A stretch of 64,000 nt of DNA, from assembly GCF_036711975.1 (NCBI RefSeq), contig NC_091972.1, positions 2,919,001 to 2,983,000 of the forward strand. The letters are read 5' to 3'. The notes beneath the pieces are model-generated. The model had not been told where the DNA came from and made no database searches. It worked only from the letters and a program-made list of their open reading frames with translations. Made by a program: the position numbers and the translations under genes. This DNA is from Onthophagus taurus (taxonomy: Eukaryota; Arthropoda; Insecta; Coleoptera; Scarabaeidae). Shown here one piece after another: positions 36,631-45,942 of this stretch. Position 1 is the first letter of the stretch; each line of letters starts with the position of its first letter.

Positions 36631-38856
36631 CAGGTGTCACACAAAAAACGCCCCAAGCTGTAACTCTGTCATTTATATTCTGATTTTAATGAGCCAGGTA
36701 TCAAATGAAATGGTTTGATAAATACTATGATTCAAGCTACAAATAAATTTTTTCCAACGCCATCTTCAATTTCAAACGATTATGAACTTTTGTTTTTCAA
36801 ATTGCACCGTATATTTTTCGTCACGTCATTAGATAGAGATTTTTTTTCTGAATCCAATGATGTATAGTACATCCATTTTGAATGTACTTTTAGCAGAGAA
36901 AAGACATCCTGTATATAGAGGTTATCACACAAGAATGCCTCAAGCTGTAATTCAGTCATTTACAATCCGATTTTCATGAGCCAGGTATATCAAATGAAAT
37001 GGTTTGATGAATACTATCATTCATGCTACAAATAAATTTTTTCCAAAGCCATCTTCAATTTCAAGCGATGTCACCTTTTGATTTTCAAATTGGTCGATAT
37101 GTTTTTTTCACGTTATTGGATAGAGATTTTTTTTTAAATCCATTGATGTATAATACATCAATATTAATTGTAATTTTAGTAGAGAAAAAAATTAAAACAC
37201 TCCGAACATTCTCATAAAATCACATGCGTTATAATGTAGCGTGCCATGGAAAAAAATAAAAAAAAACTTATAACTGTCATTACAAATTATTACTGACATT
37301 TTTAATAAGTATAATTTGACGTTTTTTAAAGATATCATGAATTTCAGTGAACTTACTGACATGCTACAAGTTTATTTTGAATGTAGTAAGAACAGTAGTC
37401 AGGCATTGCGACTTTACATGGAACGTTTTCCTGAAAGAGATGTTCCAAATCGTCGTAAATTTAGCCGAATTGAAGAAAATTTAAGAAGATTTGGAAGTTT
37501 CAAGAAACCGAAGGTAGTGCAGAGAAAATTTTCAGAAAATGTGGAACTGGACGTTTTGTTAGCTCTTGAAGAAAACGCCAAAACTTCTGTTCGTGAAGTT
37601 GCGAACATTACTGATACGTCTCGAAGTACTGCATGTGCAGTGCTTAAAAAACACAAATTTAAGCCGTATATTGCTCACAAGGTGCAAGCAATAGATGGAA
37701 ATGATCCGATCCGAAGGTCTCAATTTTGTAATTTTTACTTAACAAAATTGCAACAAGATCCGTTATTTTATACTAAAATTATTTGGACAGATGAGTGTAC
37801 ATTCACTAATAATGGAATTTTTAACCGCAACATTCACCGCTGTTAGAGTCAAGAAAATCCTAGATTGGTCATCGACAATAACCATCAACGTCGTTTTAGC
37901 TGCAATGTTTGGTGTGGCCTACTTGGAGACTGCTTGATTGGGCCGTTCTTTATCGACGGTTCCTTAAATCAGCAAAAATATCACCAACTAATAAGTGAAG
38001 ATGTTGAAAATTGATTGGATGAATTACCACTTGTGGGACTGCGTGAAACATATTTTCAACAGGACGGTGCTACTCCTCATAATGCACGCATAAACGTTAG
38101 TTGGTTGAATCGAAATTTTAATCAACAATGGATTGGCACTAATGAACCTATTCGTTAGCCTGCGCGATCGCCTGACCTTACGCCCTTAGATTTTTGGCTT
38201 TGGGTATATCTCCAAGATCGAGTTTACTTAGCAGTGCCACAAAATGTAAATGATTTGAGAAACCGAATAATTGAAGTTTGTCGGGAAATACCTAACAATT
38301 TCATGTTAAATGCCACGCATGGCGTTATAAGGAGATGCCAGTGTTGTATTGAGCATGACGGTAATCAATTCGAACAATATTTGTGATTTTTTTTTAGTTT
38401 CGATTTTTGTTTTTCTTTTTCTTTGTGAAATAAAATTATTACTTGTTCAATTTTAATAACGGGTTTCAGCCAATGAAATAGCATTTAATGTCTGTTACCA
38501 GTTTTATGCGTTATTATTCATTTTTTTCCATGGCACACTACATTACAACGCAAGTGACTTTATGAGAATGTTCGGAAAGTGTTTTAATTTTTTTCTCTGC
38601 TAAAATTACTATTAATATTGATGTGTTATACATCAAAGGATTAAAAAAAACTATCCAATAACGTGAAAAAAAAACATTGACCAATTTGAAAATCAAAAGT
38701 TGACATCGCTTGAAATTGATGATGGCGTTGGAAAAAAATTATTTGTAGCATGAATCATAGTATTTATCAAACCATTTCATTTGATACCTGGCTCATTAAA
38801 ATCGGAACGCAAAATGACAGAGTTACAGCTTGGGGCGTTTTTTGTGTGACACCCTG
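36631..38856 (+). mobile_element. 2.2-kb mariner-type element with duplicated ends
   Basis: Ends CAGGTGTCACACAAAAAACG (left) and CAGGGTGTCACACAAAAAAC (right) are flanked by TA. The left side carries two tandem copies of about 280 bp of subterminal sequence (from 36640 and from 36915), each with GAGCCAGGTAT and AATGAAATGGTTTGAT. It carries the transposase pseudogene 37337-38386. Confidence 0.88.
37337..38386 (+). pseudogene. Mariner-type (DUF4817) transposase with three stop codons
   Basis: The frame is continuous for 350 codons apart from three internal stops (TAG, TGA, TAG near 37844, 38011 and 38156). The N-terminal paired HTH runs from ALRLYMERFPERD to NITDTSRSTACAVLKKH. Catalytic boxes are IIWTDECTFTNNG (first Asp), YFQQDGATPHNA (second Asp) and SPDLTPLDFWLW (third Asp). 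Counting as in Mos1, 41 residues separate the second and third Asp, a DD41D spacing. At least the third stop stands where the family has Trp (before PARSPD), consistent with G-to-A change. Length is near the normal 350. An upstream Met at 37316 is also in frame. Confidence 0.88.
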
Positions 38857-39568
38857 TATATATTACGCCCCGATTTCCAACCCTTATCTTATAACTCGCC
38901 CCAGGGGCTTTATTAGCACGTATAAAAAAATACGTAAACCTTATTTTTAGCCATACTATCGCTTTACTAAATTTCAACAAAATCGGTGAGGGACAGTTCT
39001 GATACTTCCCTTGTAAGAACTTTGTCGCACTTTCCGTGCATAAAAAATAAATTAAGGATTTCTTCATTTGTATAAACATTCTTTACGTTATTAATATCCA
39101 TTTTAACTGGTTTTAGACTCACAACCATCAAACAACGTAAATCAGACTTTGACGTTTGTCAATAAGTCATTAAACATTTGTTTTCATTGCACACTGGGTT
39201 AATATCGATATTGCATGTGAGCATTTTTCAAAAAACCCTAATTATTTCCCAAACTATTAATGTTAGGTATAGAACATATAGACTATAAAAGATGTAAAAT
39301 GAGACGCCGAAAACGACTAAGTAATAAAATATGGGGGTACCATTTAAAAAAATGAAGTTAAGCCGCGTTGACATGGGTAGTGAATCACGAACGTGAGCTA
39401 CGCTTTCGTAAGCTACGCTCCGTGTCAACTACTAGATTCGTGAAATACGAAGCGTAAATACTTTTCACGAACGGAAATAATTCCGATCGTGAAAATATTA
39501 AACCTGTTTGATTTTTGTATCTTGTGGTCAGTCGTGAGCAGAGCAGGAGGACAGTAAATTGTTAAATT

Positions 39569-39928
39569 ATGGCTGCTCATATTTTAAGAATGAACGATGC
39601 AGACACCAATAATTTTCTGGAACTATATCAAAATGAGCCAGTTTTGTGGGATCCGACCAGGGAGGACTATAAAAAACGAGAGCCTCGTGCAGCTGCAGCA
39701 AGAAGAATTGCAAATGCAATGGAAATCGATGGTTTTACAGAAATCCATGTAATAATGAAATTTAAAAATTTACGTAGCTCCTATTTGCAAGAAATAAAAA
39801 AGATTAGGCAGAGTATGAAGTCCGGGTGTTGTTCTGATGAAGTTTATACTCCCAAAGTGAGATGGTTCAAAGTAATGGATTCTTTTCTCAAGCCGCACGT
39901 AAAAGCAAGAGAAACCCAATCAAACTTG
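39569..39928 (+). pseudogene. MADF-domain protein of the deleted Harbinger (first exon)
   Basis: From ATG 39569 the frame gives a MADF (SANT-like) DNA-binding domain: FLELYQNEPVLWDPTREDYK, ARRIANAMEIDGF, VIMKFKNLRSSYLQEIKKI and VRWFKVMDSFLKP. A good donor (GTAAGT) follows at 39929, but no second exon is recognisable before the transposase, so the gene is truncated. Such proteins bind the element and bring the transposase to the nucleus in related systems. Confidence 0.75.
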
Positions 39929-40051
39929 GTAAGTGTTTATTTTAATTTATAAGTAAAAAAAAAATATATATATATATATATGTATATATTACTAAATCTA
40001 GCCAGTATATCATTTGCTTACACATTTTGAGAATGTAATGTGGTACTTTTT

Positions 40052-40882
40052 TTACTCCTCACCAATTTGCCATTGCCAAGGAACTGCTCCCTCATGGTTG
40101 AAGTAGTTGCAATATTCATCTCTTTTTACCAATGCTGATCTGTTCGGGTGTCTATCATGTGTCGCAGTAATGTCTATAAGGCCAGAACTGCTTATTTGCC
40201 GCCAAGTTCCCGGAATTACATTGTAGTTTTCATCTTCAGAATCAATTAGGTTAGCTGGCACATAACAGTTACCAGTTTTCCGAAGCCAGTTATGTATTGA
40301 GCAGCAGGTTTTTACAATTTTATCAACTTTTTGTAAATCTACGGCAATTGGCCTTTCAAATATTCTAAATTTTGAAGCATTTAGAGGAAAGTCTAGTTGC
40401 CATACCAATAATAAGAATACCGTTTGGAATTAAATAACGTTTTTACTTACCTTGATAAATTCTTTTAGAGCATCACACACTGCATCTAAAACTTCTTCTA
40501 TAAATTTACTTATCGATGATTTGGGTACTCTAAATAAATATTCTAAACTTTTAAAAGAGTCTCCAGTAGGTAAATATCGAAGTGTTATTTGCAGTTTCAA
40601 TTTGGCCGATAGAGCTTCTCTCATATTAGTGGATTTTCTTTGAATTTTGGGGCTAACGAGTTCCAATAAATAATTAAAATGGTGTTCCGACATTCTAAGC
40701 AAATTTTTAAAATCTTCAGGGTACTTGGAGATTTCTTTCATTAAACTAGTATGACTTCTTTGTAGAATCCATTTCCTTGTCCACCATCGTCTTTTCTTTC
40801 TTTTTCTTGCCAAATTTTGTGAAATCCTGTCTGCTATCACACCACACAAAACTTGACATGCTTCTGCCACCAAGCACTGCAT
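40052..40882 (-). pseudogene. Harbinger transposase lacking its catalytic core
   Basis: The first block (40882 to about 40450) has RKWILQRSHTSLMKEI, FKNLLRMSEHHFNYLLELV and LQITLRYLPTGDSFKSLEYL with the HTH FRVPKSSISKFIEEV. The second block (about 40408 to 40052) resumes at KFRIFERPIAVDLQKVDKIV and TCCSIHNWLR, near the C-terminus. The first and second Asp boxes (GAIDGKH-like, GDSGY-like) and most of the Glu box are missing. A GTAAGT donor follows the first block, so deletion took place in the following exon or intron. Confidence 0.8.
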
Positions 40883-41021
40883 ATTCCCGACTGAAGCAAA
40901 TACCTACCGTGTAAACCCGTTTCACGAAAGAGGCATGACCACAGTTGTAAAATAATTAGATTCGTGTTACCACGCGGGTGCCTCTTGTTCGTGATTCACC
41001 ACCCATGTCAACGCGGCTTTA

Positions 41022-41679
41022 TGGTACTTCAAAATTTCAAAAAGTTACCGTACCATAGTAAAGTGACCAAACGATCTAGACAGCCGTTCTCGGCACCAAA
41101 ACATACTCCATCATGTTGCTTAAGTATGTTCTGAATCCTAAATTGATATCTCAAAAATCGTGTGTTCTCTGATTTTTTGAACAAATGTCTGCTGGAGCAG
41201 ATTTTTCTAGAAAAATTCGAATAACTCGAGAACGGCTGAATCAAACTGCAAAAAGTAAAGTTATTTATAAACCTTGAAAATAGACAAATCCAAATATTTC
41301 ATATTCGGAATTTTCATATTCTTCGCTTGTCTGTCACCTAGAAGTTCTTCCCAGCGTAAGGCTACCTTTGAGGCCTCCCAACTGTTGATTACTTGTTTTA
41401 GGTGGCTTTTTTGTAGTCCACAACCAGATTGGAGTGGCGTTTTTGCTGCCTATGAAATCATAGGCAAAAAAAAAACAAATGTTTTTGGCCACTAAACCAG
41501 TCTCAACCGACTTCATGGTTTAAGACCCCAGTTTCTTTCAAGGAGCCTGTGGCACCTTGTCTATGTGGGAGTTCCAGTTTAATTTTCTGTCTAATATTGA
41601 ATAATCTTAAAAACTATTTTATAAACTTACTTATAATAATAAACAATGATTAGATAAAAAGAAATTGTTAGTTTTATTT
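41022..41679 (-). other. Intergenic, with a possible RNase H scrap
   Basis: Minus-strand reading near 41320-41420 gives LKQVINSWEASKVALRWEEL, faintly like the end of a retroelement RNase H domain. The neighbourhood has stops in all frames. There is a short inverted pair TGCCTATGA/TCATAGGCA at 41448-41466. Confidence 0.3.
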
Positions 41680-42675
41680 TTATTTATTAAAAAATAATTT
41701 CATTGTATTTAAATAAAATTCATCACATAATTTATCTGGATTTTCATTTTTAACGCCAGAAATAATATCAAGAACTTGGCGTATATTACAAGGTTCATTT
41801 CTACTTTTAACCATTTTTTCAGGATTCCATTTCTCCTTTTTTACACTTTCAACAACATTTTCTTTTTGTATATATTTATGTCCAGCATGACTTGGTCGAA
41901 TTTCACACCAAGGACAATCAGTTTCCATTAAAATCTTATCATTGGGAAGTTGTTTTAGAGTTTCCAAATTTTCCACAGTTTTTAATGAACATCCATTTAA
42001 ACCAATATAATAGCCTAGCTCAATAAATTTGGTAGCTTCTTCGATTGTTCCATCAAATGAATGAACAACTCCTTTAAAATTGAATTCTGATAGGATTTCA
42101 TATAAATCATTGGCTGCATTACGACAGTGTAAAAATAATGGTAATTTATAATGATCTAACAGTTTTAATTGTAATTTGAAATATTTTTTTTGGATATCTT
42201 TTGAACAAAATTGCAGACGATCGTAATCTAAGCCACATTCGCCAATTGCAACGATTTTTTCACCACCAATTTCAATAACATTTTTTAATTCATTTAAATA
42301 AACCTCAGGAGTAGATTTGTCTTCAAACTCTGTACATCTTGTGGGGTGACAACCAACAGTTGCATACATCCTTTCTGAATAAGAAAAAAAATGTTTTAAG
42401 TTAATAAATTAAGTATATTTATTACCATCAAGTTTTGTTAATTCAAGGGCTTTTACACTTTCTTCCAAATTACCCCCTGTTATAATTATTTTTTCTAAAC
42501 CAGCGTTCCAGCTACGTTTTAGCACATTATTTAAATCAGGATCATGTTTTTTTGAACCATTATAAATACCCATATACATTAAATCGGTTAAATTTGCTCC
42601 TATATCTAAAAAAAAATTCTTTAAATATCATTAATAATAATAATAATAACAATATTTACCAATAAATCGCCTCAT
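41680..42675 (-). CDS. TATDN1: TatD-type deoxyribonuclease (TATDN1)
   Basis: Exons 42675-42660 (16 nt), 42605-42426 and 42374-41680 join in frame to 296 residues, the family length. MRRFIDIGANLTD opens the barrel. Metal and catalytic residues sit in TVGCHPTR, AIGECGLDYDR, LFLHCRNA, GVVHSFDGT and LMETDCPW. The protein is a metal-dependent 3'-5' exonuclease/endonuclease, linked to apoptosis-type DNA breakdown and DNA repair in eukaryotes (family knowledge). It is divergent from the FAM20B-like gene with 99 bp between the two start codons, so they share a promoter region. No defect was seen. Confidence 0.96.
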
Positions 42676-42774
42676 TTTAATTGAGGTTATGTATTCTCTA
42701 ATTTTTAAGGTTATGTCAAAAATACATAACCTTAAAATATAATTTATAACATAACCTTACTTATAAAATAAACA
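42676..42774. promoter_or_regulatory. Shared divergent promoter with four ACATAACCT motifs
   Basis: Between the two ATGs lie AGGTTATGT (42684), AGGTTATGT (42709), ACATAACCT (42724) and ACATAACCT (42749), two in each orientation. The same motif occurs near the first exons of three other broadly expressed genes in the window. Confidence 0.5.
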
Positions 42775-44128
42775 ATGATTAGAAAAAAGAAATTGTTAAA
42801 ACTTCTATTAATAGCTTTTTTAACATTTACACTAAGTATTTATTATATAATGTACGTAATAACAAATCCTCAAACCGTAAGAATAAAAATTTATAGTGAA
42901 ATTATAGAAGAAAAAATTCAAGAAAAATTTAACAATTTACCTGATAAGTATAAAAGAAAATCGTCAAAGGTCGATTTAATAACACAAAACTTCATTAAAT
43001 ACGTACAAAATGAACATAAATCAACTGCAAATAACGTAAATGAATTGTGGAAGGAAGCAAATACGTGGATAAACAAAACTCAATTGTACTCAATAACACA
43101 CAAATTAGGATATGTTATTGATGCTTTAAAAAATTCAGATATACTTCAAGTAGGGTTAAATCCAAAAGGAACACAATTAAAGTTTCTCCTAACTTTGGAA
43201 GGGAACCAAAAAGTTGTTTTTAAACCAAAGCGTTATGATAGAGAAGAAATAATTAATGGGGTTGTTTATGCTGGAAAAGATAGATATGGATCAGAAATTT
43301 TAAGTTTTTATTTATCAGGGCTTTTAAATAGACCCCTTGTACCTTTATCAGCAGAAAGAAAACTCAGTATAAAGAAAGAGGTGATTCCTTTAGCCACTGA
43401 AAATTTTCTTAAAACACTGTTTATCCACAACAATAACACTTGTGTTTATGGGGAATGCTATTATTGTAATATAAAAGACCCTGTTTGTGCTGAAGATGGA
43501 TATATATATGGAGCTGTGATATTTTATATTAATTATAAATTTAAATTGTATCCAAATCCATGGAAAAGAACTTATAAAAAAAATTTATTAGCTTCTTGGG
43601 AAACGAATGAACATTTTTGCAAGTATAAACTTCTTATCTTCTTTATTTATATGCATTTTAATTTAATTTCTTTTAGAGTTGTGACTGAAACTTTGAACAA
43701 AAATCGCATTTTAGATTTAATTGATGTATCCATTTTAGATTTTTTAATACAAAACGGTGATAGACATCATTATGAACTATTAAATGATACTTTGATTTGG
43801 TTGGATAATGGAAAAGGATTGGGTAACCCTTTTGTGGATCATATCGATATTTTAGCTCCTTTATATCAATGTTGCATGTAATTTTAAAAAGACTTTTTAT
43901 TTTCATTTATGTATATAATAAAATTTATTTTTTAGGATAAGAAATAAAACTTTGATTAGACTACAAGAATTATCAGGTGGAGTTCTTACAGAAAGTATTA
44001 AAAAAATGCCAGATGTTGATAGTTTTGTATCCTATAAACATTTAGAAGCCATTGAACGTAGATTATTACTTGTTTATGCTACCATTGAATTGTGTAATTC
44101 TGATAAAAGACTTGTTATTATTAAATAA
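42775..44128 (+). CDS. FAM20B: FAM20B-like glycosaminoglycan xylosylkinase
   Basis: Exons 42775-43622, 43677-43877 and 43936-44128 join in frame to 413 residues, against about 409 for human FAM20B. A type II signal anchor (LLLIAFLTFTLSIYYIMYV) follows a lysine-rich N-terminus, placing the enzyme in the Golgi lumen. Kinase features are KVVFKPKRYDREEI (ATP-binding Lys), YAGKDRYGSEILSFYLSGLL, NNTCVYGECYYC (paired cysteines), FLIQNGDRHHYE (catalytic Asp region), IWLDNGKGLGNP (metal-binding Asp) and the YQCC motif. FAM20B phosphorylates the linker xylose of proteoglycans. Reading through the first donor or second donor gives a false shorter protein. The stop TAA overlaps AATAAA. It shares its promoter with TATDN1. 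Confidence 0.94.
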
Positions 44129-44190
44129 ATGTATTTTTCCTGAAAATGTCATGTAATGTTACTTTTCCAGACTCTTTCTGCCTTCAACTT

Positions 44191-44258
44191 TATTCTAGCC
44201 TATACCCTTGTTTATAGATATACATGTATATCTATAAACAAGGGTATAGGCTAGAATA
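44191..44258. repeat. Perfect 68-bp palindrome
   Basis: Two 34-nt arms meet with no spacer at 44224/44225 (centre TATACATGTATA). The arm runs from TATTCTAGCCTATACC at the outside to TTTATAGATATACA at the centre. A diverged third copy of the arm (TATATCTATAAACAAGGCCT) follows at 44273-44300. Confidence 0.97.
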
Positions 44259-44439
44259 TATATTTATAGATATATCTGTATATCTATAAACAAGGCCTAT
44301 ACTCTATATTTTAATTTGGAGGAGTGTTTTCAAATTGAAGCGCCAAAAAAAAGGGTTGCTATTGGTCACTTTAAAAAAAGCAAAAACTACATTAGGAAAA
44401 TTCGAGATGTTGCCGGTCGCCTAGAAATATTCGCACGTC

Positions 44440-45790
44440 TCTCAGTATGACTAAACCCGAATGATTCTAGTTCTAGGTCTTGTCTTAGTTCTAGTGACAG
44501 TTCTAGTGTAAAACTAGAACTAACACTAGACCTACAACAAGAAACATTCGGATTTACCTGCACGTCTCTCAAGACGGCTAAACCCGAATGATTCTAGGTC
44601 TTGTCTTAGTTCTAGTGACAGTGCTAGTGTAAAACTAGAACTAACACTAGACTGAGAACTAGAAACATTCGGATTTAGTCGCACGTCTCTCAAGATGGCT
44701 AAACCCGAATGATTCTAGTTCTAGGTCTTGTGTTAGTTCTAGTGTCAGTGCTAGTGTAAAACTAGAACTAACACTAGAACTGGAAATGTTCGGGTTTAGC
44801 CGTGCATCTTCAGACTATCACTGCTACTACAACTAACACTAGAGACCGAGAACTAGAAACATTCGGATTTAGCCGCACGTCTCTCAAGACAGCTAAACCC
44901 GAATGATTCTAGTTCTAGGTCTGGTCCTAGTTCTAGTGATAGGGCTAGTGAAATGCTAGAACTAACACTAGACCGAGAGCTAGAAACATTCGGATTTAGC
45001 CGCACGTCTCTCAAGACGGCTAAACCCGAATGATTTTAGTTCTAGGTCTGGTCCTAGTTCTAGTGATAGGGCTAGTGAAATGCTAGAACTAACACTAGGC
45101 CGAGAGCTAGAAACATTCGGATTTAGCCGCACGTCTCTCAAGACGGCTAAACCCGAATGATTCTAGTTCTAGGTCTGGTCCTAGTTCTAGTGATAGGGCT
45201 AGTGAAATGCTAGAACTAACACTAGACCGAGAGCTAGAAACATTCGGATTTAGCCGCACGTCTCTCAAGACGGCTAAACCCGAATGATTCTAGTTCTAGG
45301 TCTTGTGTTAGTTCTAGTGATAGTGCTAGTGAAATGCTAAAACTAACACTAGACCGAGAACTAGAAACATTCGGATTTAGCCGCACGTCTCTCAAGACGG
45401 CTAAACCCGAATGATTCTAGTTCTAGGTCTTGTGTTAGTTCTAGTGTCAGTGCTAGTGTAAAACTAGAACTAACACTAGACCTAGAACTAGAAATGTTCG
45501 GGTTTAGCCGTGCGTCTTCAGACTATCACTGCCACTACAACTAACACTAGAGACCGAGAACTAGAAACATTCGGATTTAGCCGCACGTCTCTCAAGGCGG
45601 CTAAACCCGAATGATTCTAGTTCTAGGTCTTGTGTTAGTTCTAGTGATAGTGCTAGTGAAATGCTAATACTAACACTAGACCGAGAACTAGAAACATTCG
45701 GATTTAGCCGCACGTCTCTCAAGACGGCTAAACCCGAATGATTCTAGTTTTAGGTCTTGTGTTAGTGTTAGTTCTAGTTTTAGTTCAAAA
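44440..45790. repeat. CTAG-rich satellite, about 125-bp unit
   Basis: About eleven units, many spaced 125-126 bp (landmark CTCTCAAGACGGCTAAACCC at 45007, 45132 and 45258). Each unit contains two hairpins: ATTCGGATTTAGCC pairing with GGCTAAACCCGAAT, and CTAGAACTAACAC pairing with GTGTTAGTTCTAG. Two shorter variant units carry TTCAGACTATCACTGC. Frames open on the minus strand are repeat shadows. Confidence 0.9.
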
Positions 45791-45942
45791 AAATATGCAA
45801 CATGATATTTTACCAGCCGTCTTAAGAGAGTTACAGGTAAACGTCGTTTTACGCCGTTTAGAGACACCGTCGTAAACAAAATCGGCGTAAAATGAACACA
45901 AATATAATGGACGGTATAAGGTTAGGTTCCTGTTATGTTTAT

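Larger units (their letters stand above)
34835..39013. mobile_element. Outer TIR element holding two insertions
   Basis: Arms of about 140 bp (34835-34972 and 38865-39013) begin CAAGGGAAGTATCAGAAC, are flanked by TA, and share GCCCCTGGGGCGAGTTATAA. Removing the elements at 35614-36620 and 36631-38856 leaves under 1 kb. It has no coding sequence of its own. Confidence 0.8.
39361..41018. mobile_element. Deleted Harbinger-type transposon, 1.66 kb
   Basis: Inverted ends AGCCGCGTTGACATGGGT(A/G)G lie between TTA duplications (39358-39360 and 41019-41021), as expected for Harbinger. It carries a MADF-domain frame on the plus strand and two transposase fragments on the minus strand, the usual convergent layout of this group. 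Confidence 0.88.

Noticed and set aside
39963-39982. (TA)n tract as an AT-rich origin or promoter
   Set aside because: Simple microsatellites of this kind also occur at 12527 and 20747; nothing else points to a function.
44387-45879. Short minus-strand frames in the CTAG-rich satellite
   Set aside because: They follow the satellite unit and change with each indel; no domain or codon signal.
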